Below, in pieces: positions 21,043 through 32,971 of a stretch of 64,000 bases of DNA. The notes below the pieces were generated by a model. That model searched no databases, was not told the origin of the DNA, and saw only the letters and a program-made list of their open reading frames with translations. Within the stretch, counting starts at the first letter, position 1. Every line of letters starts with the position of its first letter. The position numbers and the translations under genes were made by a program. This stretch comes from Anisus vortex (Eukaryota > Mollusca > Gastropoda > Planorbidae), in contig OX421497.1 of the NCBI GenBank assembly GCA_949126835.1, positions 21,225,409 through 21,289,408 of the forward strand. The letters are read 5' to 3'.

Positions 21043-24000
21043 TTATTTAATCGGTGAGTTTTTCACTGTTTTTGTTCTAATTTTTCCTAATTTTGTTACT
21101 AATTCATTGCCTTTCCATTCTGCTTCAAAATTTTCACTGACTCTCAAGTCCACCTGAAGAAGAAAAATATAAAACAGAATAAAAATCACATCATGTTCTT
21201 ACTTTAATATCTTTTCAAAATTCCAAAACATTACCCAAACGTTAGAAACAATTAAAAATATTAAAAGACCATAAATACTGGGCTGATGTATTTGTACATC
21301 GACTTAATGTGTATATAGATTATAGAGATAGTTAAATGCAAAATAGTATTTGTGAATTTTTTAAATAATTATAGCTCCAGAATATCCAATAAAAAATTTC
21401 AATATAAGTGAAGGACCTCTTAACAATACAGTTATTAGTCATTTAAAAAGAAATGTCACCAATATTTTTTGTGCTGCTTCGTTCATTTATATTAAAATTC
21501 TGAACTTTTCTCAGTTTTCAAAAACTTTCACAACATTAGGCTAATATATTCTCTTGGATAAATTGTCAGAGAGCTTTTTTACTTTTAGTGTTGTCACACT
21601 TTCTATCATTTTAATTAAGCAGCTAAACACTGCTCTGCACTCCTATTTATAATTGATTTCATTCAAGAAAATAATTGATTGTCTTGGAATTTCTCAAGGA
21701 CTGCAAGAAAATAATTGATTGTCTTGGAATTTCTCAAGGACTGCAAGAAAATAATTGATTGTCTTGGAATTTCTCAATGACTGCAAGAAAATAATTGATT
21801 GTCTTGGAATTTCTCAAGGACTGCAAGAAAATAATTGATTGTCTTGGAATTTCTCAAGGACTGCAAGAAAATAATTGATTGTCTTGGAATTTCTCAAGGA
21901 CTGCAAGAAAATAATTGATTGTCTTGGAATTTCTCAAGGACTGCAAGAAAATAATTGATTGTCTTGGAATTTCTCAAGGAATGTCTAAATGATATGCTTT
22001 TTTATCCATGGAGAACGGGTACAGAAAGTTGCAGAATTTAAAACACACAGAAACTGCCCATATGGATGGTTACCTGTAATTTTTCCCAAACTTTCTTTTT
22101 AGGCTTAAGCTCATCGTCTGGGCTACCCGATCCATAGCCCTCCACAAAAACTCTATCACCTGGTGCACTACCTTCTGGAGGAATTAGCGGTTCAACTTGA
22201 CGAGGATCGTCCCTGTTGTAAAAAAAATTTTAAAATAAGCTTATCTTTTTCATGCTCAGCATATACATGACAACAGTAAAAAATATGAAGATGAAAATAA
22301 AAAAAGGAATATAGCTTTATGCTTGAAGTAACTAAATATCAATATATATAATTAAAGTGAGTTTGTTTATATATATATATATATGTTTATAATCTATAGA
22401 CTACTAGGCCATTTGACCGATCGGCACAAATGTTAAATACATAAATTGGAAATGGCCTCCAAAAGAAATTTTTATTATATAAACAATATTGCTTAATTCG
22501 TTAATTTATTATTAAATAAACATAGGTCTATTACTAATTATATTAAGGTTATAAACAGAGAAAAATTATTGATCAAATCTTACACTGATGCACACAACAA
22601 CATTGCTTTGGATTCAATTCCTTTCATCTTGGCTGGTTTCAGATTACAAAGAAACACACCGAGCCTGTTCTCAAGGGATTCCATGGGCACCAGCCCAGCT
22701 AGACCACTGACAACTGTACGGGGTGACTCTTCTCCCAAGTCAACTGTTTCCACGTACAGATTGTCTGCCTCAGGGTGCTAAACATAGTGTAAGAAAGTTG
22801 GTCAATATAATAATATGTTTGGGAAAAGCAAAAAAAATTATTTTAATTAAATGCTTTTTCGTAAGTACTAATTCTTCATGTTCTTTTGTCATTCAATTGT
22901 AATACCTTAACATATATTTTATGTACCATTATTTTCTCTTTTAAAAAACTAGGCTATAGAGCGTTCGCAATGGGCGTGGCTTAGGTTTTTTAGTGACGTA
23001 TTTGTGTAAATATAGAACCCACTTGAGGGACAAATGTAACGTGGTGAAGTTTTTCTTCATCATGCTAAATTCACATCTGAATATTGGCTATCCTACTCAC
23101 AAATTAGGAGGTAAATAGTCGTAGATCATCTTCCTAGTCCAAGAGAAAGCCTGACATGGTATTTTTTCAACGATTTTCAACATTTTACACCCATTTTATC
23201 ATCTTTATATCCGACCCTAAGTGTTGCAATTGAATTGATTTTATTGATATTATAATGAGGTCTATGCAGAAGGATTTTCCGGTCATGTGATGTTGGGTAA
23301 ATACACTTGTAAACATTAACAATGGCTTACTGCGCTGCTGTTGGGTGCGCAAATTATACCGCTAAATTATCATGTAAAGCATAGGTTCTCAACGGGGGCG
23401 ATATCGCCCCCCGGGGGGCGGTGAGAAGCTTTAGGGGGGCGCTGACGTTCCCGGGGGCGATTGGGGGGCGATGAAGGGCAAGTGGGCGGTACAAACGTAC
23501 CTGATATATTTTAATACCTCAGCTATTTGAATCGATTAGTTTTTGGAGGATGAAGTGTGATGCAAACGCAAGTGCTGCTAAATATCTGATATCCCCCAAT
23601 ATTATTAGCCCACATATTATTATATTTGATAAGAAATAGAGCGTTCTCAGTGGGCGTGGCTTAGGTTTTTACTGTATTTTTAGTGACGTATTTGTGTAAA
23701 TATAAGAACCCACTTGAGGTACAAATGTAACGTGGTGAAAGTGAAGTACTTCTTTATCATGCAAAATTCACATCTGAATATTGGCTATCCTACTCAAAAA
23801 TAAGGAGGTAAATAGTAGTACTGTAGATTAATTGATTAATTTGATTAGGCTAGGGCCGGCTAGACCTATTTACACTTTCAATTTCACTTTATAGGCCTAC
23901 ACTTTTAATGTTTCGTAGGCTCGGCTACGATGTCAAGTGATAGTGTTGGTACTGTTGGTGAATAGGCTATCTAGTCAAGTCCTAAGTCCAAATTGGCATG

Positions 24001-27000
24001 TTTCAATATACTTTTATTGCCACCGTCGTATTAGCATTACATAAATTAATTCTGTAGTTAATTAAGTGAAATTTGTTCACGTGGAAATTTCATTTAAGGT
24101 TGTACATATTTTATATTACGTCATCCCATTCCCTCAACACATATAGAGCGTTCTCGGTGGGCGTGGCTTAGGTTTTTAGTGACGTATTTGTGTAAATATA
24201 AGAACCCACTTGAGGTACAAATGTAACGTGGTGAAAGTGAAGTTGTTCTTTATCATGCAAAATTCACATCTGAATATTGGCTATCCTACTAAAAAATAAT
24301 GAGGTAAATAGTAGTACTGTAGATTAATTGATTAATGTGATTAGGCTAGGGCCGGCTAGACCTATTTACACTTTCAATTTCACTTTATAGGCCTACACTT
24401 TTAATGTTTCATAGGCTAGGCTACGATGTCTAGTGATAATGTTGGTGAATAGGCTATCTAGTCAAGTCACTATTAGGCTCACATCGTCTATGATCTATGT
24501 CTATGATAATAATAAAATAGCCTATTTTATTTAACATACATAATACAGCTTAAATCTTAATAAGACTTAAAACACAACACATCATTTAAAAAAAGCTCGA
24601 GCCTATATGAAACTTTATTAATACAGCGGCCATTATTACTTATACACCATTAAAGAAAGTAAACACAAATCACGTGCTTTTTTTCACGTGATTGCAAACG
24701 CCCTATAGGAATCGCAGTGACTTTTCGATGAAGTAGGGGTCAGTATTTGGCAAATATAGTGTGCGGTCAGCTGGTCCTGTGGTTAGTTCACCGGACTGTT
24801 AACTAGAGCTGGGTCGTTGATTCAAAACGTTTTATATATAGATCTACAACACACTGATGTAGGATGCAGGATGTAGATCACTAATGTAGATCTGTACTGC
24901 GTTCTACATCGTAGACCTTAGCCATACAAACTACAAACACAGTGCTTCCCCTTGCCCCCCTTTTTCATCACCAGTTCTAGCGCTGACGCGCAGGCTCTCT
25001 TCGCTCATTTACCGGCAAAGTGTTGCAATCAAGTATGGGTCTTGTAAGCCTAACTGATCTACATGTGTTATATGATCTATATAAAACGCGATTCCAGCGC
25101 TGACGGCTGACAGCACACGAGCTCTCTTCGCTCATTTACCGGCAAAGTGTTGCAATCAAGTATGGGTCTTGTAAGCCTAACTGATCTACATCATGATCTA
25201 CATTCTACATGATCTACCTTTTTAATATGATCTATATAAAACGCGATTGAATGTGTTGCGCATCAGTTTATTAACTTGCTTCGATGGTCCACACCGCTTA
25301 TTACTTATTCCACAGTCTCATAGCATTGCGCGATCTATTTTCATAAACATGTAGTTTGATTTCTCATAAAGTAATTGAATTGTATTTAAATACCAGATTG
25401 TATTTCTTACAACATGCTTTAATAAAAATAATTTTTTTTTGTTATAGCGCTGTTAACATTGATAAACTATAATTAATTTTGTGAAGAAAATAAACTGCGT
25501 TTTCTAAATAAATACTTTCTTTTTTTAGACACTTGGGTCCTTTAACGTTGACTCTGTATTCATTTTTTGTTCATAAACCTACAAATAACTAAATAATCAT
25601 TTCCCAATGACCCTTCCAGTTCGCCGTCTACTAGCGTAGGCTTATGTGTGTGTGTCTTACATCAACCATCGAACCAGTGCGTGTGTACGGTAGATGATTC
25701 CTAGATAATATAGCGCACACGTCTTTATGTAGGCGATGTAGGATGCAGGATCTAGATCGGTGTGCAACACTCGGGAATTCTGAGTATTGCATCTTGCAAT
25801 ACACCAATGATGTAGATCTTGACCCAGCACTACTGTTAACCTTGCTGATCACTGTCGCCCTAGGATCTGCTAATATTAATGATATTTTGATCTCTAATTA
25901 ACCGAGATGTCCTTAATGTGTTTTAAACATTGTTACCAATGATGACAGTATTGTTAAGCGGTATAGATAAGTAGTAATCATACAAACTGGGTAGTTATTG
26001 TAATGCTTGAAAATATATATATAAATTCTTTAGTCATATAATATTTATATAATTTTCAAATATTTTTTACAGTTTGATCATTTCAAAGTTATAAATTGTA
26101 AGCCATTTATTTTGTATAAAAGAAAGAAAAAACAAAAATATTAGATCAAATAAAACGGGCTAATTATCTCCCCTTAAAACTAAAAAATGTTTCCACATTT
26201 GATTCAATATTGCTGCCGAACAAGTTCTGTTTTGTAATATAACAAATATTACTGATGATTAGACCTAGGGCTTTTGCAACCAAAATTGAAACAAAAATAG
26301 ACAAATAACTAGCAACACACCAGGCAAAGGATTCGCATTAATATTGATTTATTTGAACCTTTTGTTAAGGCAATTTTTTGATCTATTAATTCTTACAATT
26401 GAATATGTTTCCTTTTCAGTTTTTTTTAAAGATAATTAATCACACCAAAAGTCTAGTCCGCCTAAAAAATAGCGGAAACTATAGGCCAGATAGGCGGAAA
26501 GGGGGGGGGGGGGCGGTGAGCGGAAAAAATATTGTAAAAGGGGGCGGTGAGCCGAAAAAGGTTGAGAACCTATGATGTAAAGAATCTAAAATCTTTTCAT
26601 CGATTTCCTTTGAAAGATCAACAAATAGGTGTTGTCCTTTAATAATTGTATGTCTATAAACATTGTTCCATCCGTGAGCATCATTTATAATTTCACAATA
26701 TTCAAGGATTTTTAACAAGCATAGGTGCCATTAAGATCAATGTAAAATCAGCCATTTTTTTTAGTTTACAATACATCACGTGATTGATTTTCTGTCTCTA
26801 AGGAATTGTGCATAGACCTCATTATTGATGTCATTGCGAATAATTGTAGGCCTAATCGTTCGGTATGCCTACAACATTAATTATATGTATTCCCCCTATT
26901 TTAAAATTTAAATACTGCAGATTAATTGATTAATGTGATTAGGCTAGGGCAGGCTAGACCTATTTACATAAATAAAAACAAGCTAGAGCCTATATGACAC

Positions 27001-30000
27001 TTTATTGATACAGCGGCCATTGTGTACACCACTACACGAAATGTCACGTGATTGCAAAAGTCCTATTAACATTTCATACAACTCTGATGATTTCTAAATG
27101 TAAAGTACCTTGGACACAGATGTAATTTTGCCAACTCTGATATCTAGTCTAGATGGCACAATTTCATCGTCTACACCAGTTGCACCACCAGCCACTAAAA
27201 GAGAATAGATAAGAATATATAAATATACATTTGGCATTAACAGTGAAACAATTCCAGACTGTTAAATAACGTGATGCTTCAAAATAACATTCAGTATATC
27301 CATTATGTTAGTCAAGTAATTTTACTGGTAAACTTCCTTTTAAACCACAGATTCAACTTATCTGTGGGGTCAGTGCTAGCTTCAATGGAGTTTTGTATCG
27401 AGCTTGTGAGTGGACCACTAGAGACATGATACCAGACCATGTGCATTATAACCGACTAGTGAGATCATCAGCCTCTATTGTCAGGAGGAGATAAGCAACT
27501 GATAAAAATTACAGGCTCCTTATACTACCTACTAAGAAAGAGCGTAGGATTAATGACTCTCATCTGAAGACACTCTTGTGCTGACTAAGGTCTACAAATC
27601 CTAGAATTACAGTTTCATATTTTATCCCCAACTTATCCACGAGTCATAGCATATTTCATAGTTGTTGGTATAAGAAAAACCGTCCATGACTTATATAGTT
27701 ATAGACAAGTTTGACTTCAAGACAAGTACATATTGTACAAGCTACAGTAGGTGAAATGTTAACAGGACTAACTTTTTTTCTGCACAGGATAAGCTTTAGC
27801 TACTAGAGCTTTTAATTCTGGAGATTCAAATGTTTTTCTGATAGGATCCAAAAGTTGATTCAGGTAGGTTTCTACAGCAGCTTTTAAATCCCCTGGATGG
27901 ATTTCCTGTATTATGAAACAAGTAATAAAAAGGAAATAGTACATTTGTATTTTTGGTTAAACAGATGTTCAATATTCTGAGCCGGTTTATTTTTGGTTAA
28001 TTCAACTTTTACCGCTATAACACAATATTAAAAGTGAATACTAATGATACAAACACTCAATTCTGTAGTGCCAAAGCTGGTAAAATGTGTCAATCGCTAG
28101 TCCCCATCAAAAAGTAAACCGATGGGCTATTGCATGGGGGTAAGCTCCTCCCCCCGTCCCCCAAATGTGCCTCAAAGGTTTAAGGAAGGGGAGAGCACAA
28201 ATACACTTGTCTCACAAGTCTGGTAAAAAAAAATGGTCAAATACAGGTAGATGGCCCACCACAACTTGGGAATTGCATGGCCAGGCTACATTAAAGGAGT
28301 AACATGGCAGCATGCCTCTGATAGGACTCCCACCACCACAACTGTTATGTCCTTACTCAAGAGCCAAAAGACTATTGACAGTATTCAAGACTAAAATCAT
28401 ACAATGACACTTGGATGAAAATATATTATAATAATGTGGTGAAAATATTGAGAGTACTTTCCTTAAAAATTGTTCTATAAAATGTCAGTAAACATTACCT
28501 CTTTGCCAAAAGCTTCTTCTAATTCTTCATATGTTTTGTAAGCCACATCTCCACCAAATTCTGCTGGTCTCTTGATCTCAAATGCTAAGAAATACAAGTA
28601 ACAGGTAACAAGGGACATTACAAAAAATGCACAGCTTGCAATTCAACTTTTTACATGAATAAATAAGAACAAGAAAATATACATCGTGAATATTTGACTG
28701 CTATAAAGTTGACATTTACAAGTGTAATGTCATTGTATTGTTTGCATAAAAGACTTTAAAATGAAGCAATGTGAAGTATATCCAAACCTGAAGCCCTTAA
28801 AGGAAATAAGACATATTTGCAGAATGCAAGAACTCCGTTGTTTGCAACATTGCCAGGTTCACAGAATGCTTTCTTCAACTTCTTCTTCACCTGCGCAGCG
28901 CTGTCCAACAAATCTATTTTAGAATCCTCTTCTGAAGAGCTCATCTTAGTGCCTGTCAGTCCTGGCACTGTGGGCGGAAAGTGAAACATATAGCACAAGC
29001 AATAGGGATATTAGATCTAGCTGTGGAATGTTCTAAGGTCTTCGTTCTCATGGAAATAATATTTTTTAATGTTATTAAAATACATGCACACACAAATAGT
29101 GCGAAAGAGTAGAAATTAAATTGTTAAATACTTACCCATAGGGTTCATTAAATGTGCTCTTTTCTTATATCCTAAGGCTGGTAAGTACTAGAGAAGAAAG
29201 AAAGAGAGAACATGGAGGCCACAGGGGGAAGAACAATGTTATAAGCATTTTAAAATAAACAATTTTGTGATGACCCTTGGTACATATCTTGGGCTCCAAG
29301 CTATTAACAGTAAATAGTCCAACAGTTTAACAAATTAAGTCTTGAGATAGAGAGGCTTTAACAGTGAGAAAATGTAATAAATAGCTTTTTTTCTCCCCTT
29401 TTTCAAAGTGAGAAAACATACTTACAAACATTCTTTAACTGTAGTTGATGTTATAATTTACAGAAGCTGTTTCTATACCCAATTTTATTGCATCCTAAGA
29501 TAATACACTGTAGAAACATTATATTAAAAACTGTCATAGTTCAGTATAAGCACCTTCTCAGCGTAGGTGAAAATTTTCCTCTGGTCCACGCCACCGAACT
29601 GAGCATCACAATCCAGGTACTCTTCATCCAAAGCCTGGAGCCCTGGGTAGAGAAGACCACTCAGAAGTGGGTGCTCTACCTGTTTGACCACCTCAGCTCC
29701 TGCCTTCTTGGCATCATGCTCAGTCACCACAGAGCTCAACTTGTACACATCCAAAGTGTACTCTCTGTTGAAATGCAGAGAGATGTGAATTAATTAGTCT
29801 TCGAGTAATTAACTAGGAAGAAAAAGGCACAAAAACATAAATGGAATAGAGTGGAAATAATTAGACGTCACTGTGGTCTAAATCCAGGTAAAAACTTCAT
29901 AATTTTAACCCCGGGTCTGGAGGGTGTCCCTAAGTCTACACAGCTCTGATGGGTACCTGTCATTTGTTGGCGAAAGTAAAGGCAGCTGGGTATTGGGCTA

Positions 30001-32971
30001 GCCATACAATCCTCTTCTATGCTTAGTCTTAAAAACTATTGAAAGCTTGTTCCCTAGCTCTGTGGGTGAACATTGATTGAAATGGTTATTTTAAATCACT
30101 TTATTTATTGAAGAGGGGAGAAGAAATTAGCCTTTCTTCTTGATAACATTTCAATTTTGTTTTAATTGGATTTAAAATTATGTGACAAATAGAAGGCTTC
30201 AATTCAGACCTTTGTTTAAAAGTAAAATAATACATTCAGATTGTTTTAAATAGCAATGCTGGACAGATAATCTGAACAACAATAATTTAGACAGTATGAG
30301 ATGCTGGGCATTGTACTGATCACAAAATCCCTTTTAATGGAGTGATATAAGAAACTGGTGAACTTCAGGCACTTCAGCTGGTGAACCACCAGATCTTAAC
30401 AGGTAACCCTCCATTTAAAAAAAAATTAAATCAGCTTAACTATTAATAAAAAGGGGTCTAGTGGCAGCAATGTAAATGTAGCTTTGCTGAAAGGAAGGTC
30501 CCAGATTCTAGTCCCAGTGAGGGTGGGATTTGTTTCTGGGTCTGGAGGGTGACAGTGAGTGTACCCATCTCTGATAGGTACCAGAAGTTAGTTGGGGTCA
30601 AGCAGGTGGGCTTTGTGCTAGCAACAATATTCACTTGTATGCCGTGACCAAAGAAACTTTTGAACATTGCTTCACTTGCCCTATAGGTAAACATGAGGCT
30701 TGCACTTGCCCCATATGTAAACATGAGGTTGGCACTTGCCCCATATGTAAACATGAGGCTGGCTGGGTCCAGCCGTTAGTTCACCAGACTATCAACAAAA
30801 CAGTCCGGGTTCTAGCCTTGCAGCCGACCAATCCCTGCCGCCTGGAAGGATTTTTACGTCTAGTGGACGTAATAATCTTCTATTTAAAAGGAACGTCTGT
30901 AAACTTATACGTTAAGTTAACATAGTTTAAAACTTATACGTTAAGTTAACATAGTTTAAAACTTACACGTTAAGTTAACATAGTTTAAAACTTATACGTT
31001 AAGTTAATATAGTTTAAAACTTATACGTTAAGTTAACATAGTTTTAAACTTATACATTAAGTTAACATAGTTATAGTTTAAAACTTATATGTTAAGTTAA
31101 CATAGTTTAAAAGGGAAAGTTTACATTTGTTTTTTGTTACTAACAAAGAAAGTTTTCAAAAGAGGTTCAAAGTAAAGTCTAATTCATAAGATGTTTTATA
31201 GAAACTCACCTGCTTAGTTGAAAGTTAGTTCCCTTGACAAACTTTAGCTTAGTGAGATCTACACCAATGGATGTTAGCATTGCCTTGATGACTGCTTCAT
31301 AATATTTCACTCTCAGCTCTAGTAGATCCCATGGTGCCTTCATGTTGTCCAGGTAGGCGTGCAAGTCAGCAAACAGTATTGTTACCTGTGGAGATTTTTA
31401 AATTTATCTTTGCAATGCCAATTAACTCATCAAAAACATATTTTTTATGGAAAATATAGACTTACAGTATCATTATGCAATGAGCAAGAATGTTAAAAAA
31501 AAATTACATTGATGTAAATCAATGCAGAACAAAGTCAAATAAAGAATTTCAGCAATGTAGTTTTAAACATGTCATAGACTATGATGATATACATCAAAAC
31601 AAATATCTTCACAATATTAGTTCATAGTCCAATTACTAGTTTAACAGTAGCCTAAACAATTATCTATAAATTGATAAATATATTACTTGGGGATGTTAAT
31701 AATTTTTTTTTCAAAATCAACTTGGTTATTTTAAGATATTTTCTTCAGAACCAAAATAATCATGGGCTACCGCCTGTAAATGATTTCCTCCAACAAGTAC
31801 AACAAAACCAAAAATCTATTTACATTTTTTTTAACATCCTACTAATATTACTTACACTAACATTTCATTTATCCAATAAATGTTGAAACTAGGTTTTTTT
31901 AAAGACGGTTTTGACAACCATTAACAGTTTTGATGGAAGGAAATGTTGAATTCAAACAAACAAGTCATTAAATGCCTTACAAAATCTTTTTAGACTTTAT
32001 ACCATTTGTTTTAATAATAAATGCAAATTACAGCCTGGTAAAGAATTTCTTTAAAAGTACAATTTGCTTAATTGAGTGTTACAAGAACTTACTTCACATC
32101 CTGCTTTCAGAAAATCTGCCAGTTTAGACATAGGCACAAAATATGCTATGTGTGGCTTGCCAGTGGTAGCAGTCCCCCAGTACACTTTGAGATCTCTTGT
32201 TTTTAAAATCTCCACTATCTTTTCTTCTCCTAAAACCTCCTATATATATATATTAAAGAGTGTCATAAAACTGTGTGATATGTCACGTACGTCTCACTTG
32301 TGTGTAAAAAATGGCAAATAGAACAAATAAAAGTGATATTATTTTATAAGTTAACATTGTAAATCTTTAACCAGAGTGTAGAAAAATTATGTATAGGCCT
32401 ACTCAAAGAAACTAAAACACTATACTATAGCCAAATAGATGGGTATATTTGCAGACATAATTATAGATCATAGGCCTAGATAGTAAGGTTTGAGAGATAT
32501 TGCTCTGGCAAGCATAGGCCTATCACAGACTGCTAAACAACAAGTGCAGAGGATAATATTCCGGTATATCACATGTAACATTTTATTAATGCAAAAACCA
32601 CTAAAGAAAACAAATAAATATTTTATAACAAATAAACAGTAAATTACTGAGTAATTCATTAATTTTTTTTTCAAGATAAGCTTTCATTTGCTTTAACTTG
32701 TTTGTGCATATTTAATAAAAAAATATAGTTATTTTGGTATGATCTGTTGGCTGTTGTCGTAATGGAGGTCTATTACTATTGTATTATATTGATATTTTAA
32801 ATATTTATAAAAAATGAATAATTGAATAACATTTGTTTTAATTTGAATTTATAATAGATCTAGACTCTAGACCTTTAAAAAAAATGTTCACAAAAAGTAT
32901 TTTTGATTTTGTTGTATTACCTGAAGGTTTCGCTTCAATAGTGCAAGCTTTTCCTCTGGTGTATTTGCCAT
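21043..32971 (-). CDS. YARS1: Cytoplasmic tyrosyl-tRNA synthetase, complete (12 coding exons)
   Basis: Exons in transcript order: 32971-32921, 32239-32093, 31385-31210, 29764-29554, 29187-29136, 28967-28788, 28584-28499, 27905-27773, 27194-27109, 22777-22584, 22212-22074, 21153-21043; 1566 nt, 521 aa, near the 528 aa of human YARS1. It charges tRNA-Tyr with tyrosine in the cytosol. Class I features: HIGH-equivalent PHIAY with H47, and the KMSKS loop K220-MSSS. The conserved [20 protein letters not shown] region falls in exon 4. From about residue 361 ([11 protein letters not shown]) to the end is an EMAP-II-like tRNA-binding/cytokine-like domain typical of animal enzymes. All introns are GT-AG and the phases join exactly. 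The start [17 protein letters not shown] fits the family N-terminus. The large intron between exons 9 and 10 is a transposon nest. Confidence 0.96.
21664..21980. repeat. 40-bp minisatellite in YARS1 intron
   Basis: About eight near-perfect copies of caagaaaataattgattg followed by tcttggaatttctcaaggactg, period 40, only a G/T variant seen near 21778. It lies between the last two YARS1 exons. Confidence 0.96.
23637..24143 (+). mobile_element. Short copy of the THAP-element family, lacking its right end
   Basis: Starts tagagcgttctcagtgggc and repeats the left part of the element at 22957 (gacgtatttgtgtaaatat, then acccacttgaggtacaaatg). It runs directly into a second copy at 24144. Confidence 0.6.
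24144..24705 (+). mobile_element. Short non-autonomous copy of the THAP-element family
   Basis: 562 bp from tagagcgttctcggtggg to gattgcaaacgcccta, with ta on each outer side. Left part matches 23637-24143 and 22957 onward; right part (cagcggccatt ... cacgtgattgcaaa) matches the end at 26.98-27.07 kb. No coding sequence remains. Confidence 0.65.
24766..24803 (+). mobile_element. SINE family A fragment, interrupted by a hAT insertion
   Basis: cagctggtcctgtggtta then gttcaccggactgttaac matches the heads at 2379 and 30764. Continuity is broken at 24804 and probably resumes after 25840. Confidence 0.55.
24804..25832. mobile_element. hAT-type non-autonomous element, 1029 bp, in the SINE
   Basis: Ends tagagctgggtc and gacccagcacta form a 12-bp inverted repeat with one mismatch, flanked by perfect 8-bp copies of ctgttaac (24796-24803 and 25833-25840). 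The interior repeats gatctacat words and a tandem duplication. No transposase is seen. Confidence 0.85.
24972..25258. repeat. Imperfect tandem duplication of about 125 bp
   Basis: The segment with ctctcttcgctcatttaccg, then gcaaagtgttgcaatcaag and gtaagcctaactgatctac, occurs twice inside the 1-kb hAT element, each followed by gatctatataaaacgcgatt. Confidence 0.85.
25841..27108. other. Remaining intron sequence around the nested transposons
   Basis: AT-rich. It includes the right part of the 3.2-kb hAT element with a poly-G run near 26500-26513, the THAP piece at 26583 and the right end of the THAP element at 27065. No other gene is seen. Confidence 0.5.
27195..27772. other. YARS1 intron without recognised features
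   Basis: Between exons 8 and 9. Mixed-composition sequence around 27360-27600 looks like an old repeat but could not be classified. Confidence 0.5.
27906..28498. other. YARS1 intron, old repeat traces
   Basis: Between exons 7 and 8. The part 28100-28400 is less AT-rich and looks like old repeat sequence, but no ends or coding traces were identified. Confidence 0.4.
29893..30085 (+). mobile_element. SINE body fragment (family B)
   Basis: Contains ccgggtctggagggtgtcc, gatgggtacctgtcat and aaggcagctgggtattg, matching in order the copy at 30.45-30.70 kb (ggtctggagggtgacagtg, gataggtaccagaag, caggtgggctttgtgc). The tRNA head is missing. Confidence 0.6.
30450..30700 (+). mobile_element. tRNA-derived SINE (family B) with head
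   Basis: Starts ggtctagtggcagcaatg, has a degenerate B box cccagattctagtcccag about 50 bp later, then gggtctggagggtgacag and a body shared with 29893-30085 and 35090-35235. The order of head and body fits a tRNA-derived SINE common in snail genomes; family naming was not attempted. Confidence 0.65.
30764..30897 (+). mobile_element. SINE family A copy
   Basis: Reads tccagccgttagttcacc, then cagtccgggttctagcc (B-box-like), then ccaatccctgccgcctggaa and cgtctagtggacgtaataat. It is the best-preserved copy for the B box and body of the family seen at 2379. Confidence 0.7.
30898..31112. repeat. 29-bp minisatellite in YARS1 intron
   Basis: About seven copies of tttaaaacttatacgtta followed by agttaacatag, directly after the SINE and 100 bp from exon 3. 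Confidence 0.92.
31386..32092. other. YARS1 intron, AT-rich
   Basis: Between exons 2 and 3; no transposon ends, ORF or RNA gene recognised. Confidence 0.6.
32240..32920. other. YARS1 first coding intron, AT-rich
   Basis: Contains a (ta)n run at the acceptor side near 32240-32253. Nothing else recognised. Confidence 0.6.

Larger units (their letters stand above)
23380..26574. mobile_element. hAT-type element, 3195 bp, inserted in the THAP element
   Basis: Ends cataggttctcaac and gttgagaacctatg are 14-bp inverted repeats, flanked by a perfect 8-bp duplication atgtaaag (23372-23379 and 26575-26582). Subterminal G-rich blocks with ggcggtgag occur at both ends. No transposase is visible; the interior is occupied by later insertions, so it is non-autonomous. 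Confidence 0.88.
23322..26642 (+). pseudogene. THAP zinc-finger domain fragment in two pieces
   Basis: Piece one (23322-23379) starts [16 protein letters not shown], the Cys-x4-Cys-x-Asn opening of a THAP DNA-binding domain. Piece two (26583-26642), beyond the inserted hAT element, contains [11 protein letters not shown] in another frame, matching the conserved FHRFP word of the same domain. When the insertion and one copy of its 8-bp duplication are disregarded the two pieces are adjacent but out of frame by one base, and a stop follows. So both an insertion and a frameshift broke it. The order and spacing of two independent THAP words make chance unlikely. Confidence 0.6.
22957..27065 (+). 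mobile_element. THAP-bearing DNA transposon relic, split by a later hAT insertion
   Basis: Left end tagagcgttcgcaatgggcg and right end cacgtgattgcaaaagtcc are imperfect inverted repeats (tagRgCgttYGCAAT). Left and right sequences recur in shorter form at 23637-24143 and 24144-24705, showing a mobile family. Between the ends lies a THAP-domain start (23322) interrupted at 23380 by the 3.2-kb hAT element. THAP domains are found in P-element and Kolobok-type transposases; which applies was not resolved and no clear target duplication could be read. Confidence 0.55.

Noticed and set aside
21664..21980. CRISPR-like array (regular 40-bp repeats)
   Set aside because: Units are contiguous with no variable spacers, in a eukaryotic intron; an ordinary minisatellite.
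26479..26718. Minus-strand 79-codon frame at 26.5-26.7 kb
   Set aside because: It crosses the end of a hAT element and lies opposite the THAP relic, which has stronger motif support on the plus strand.
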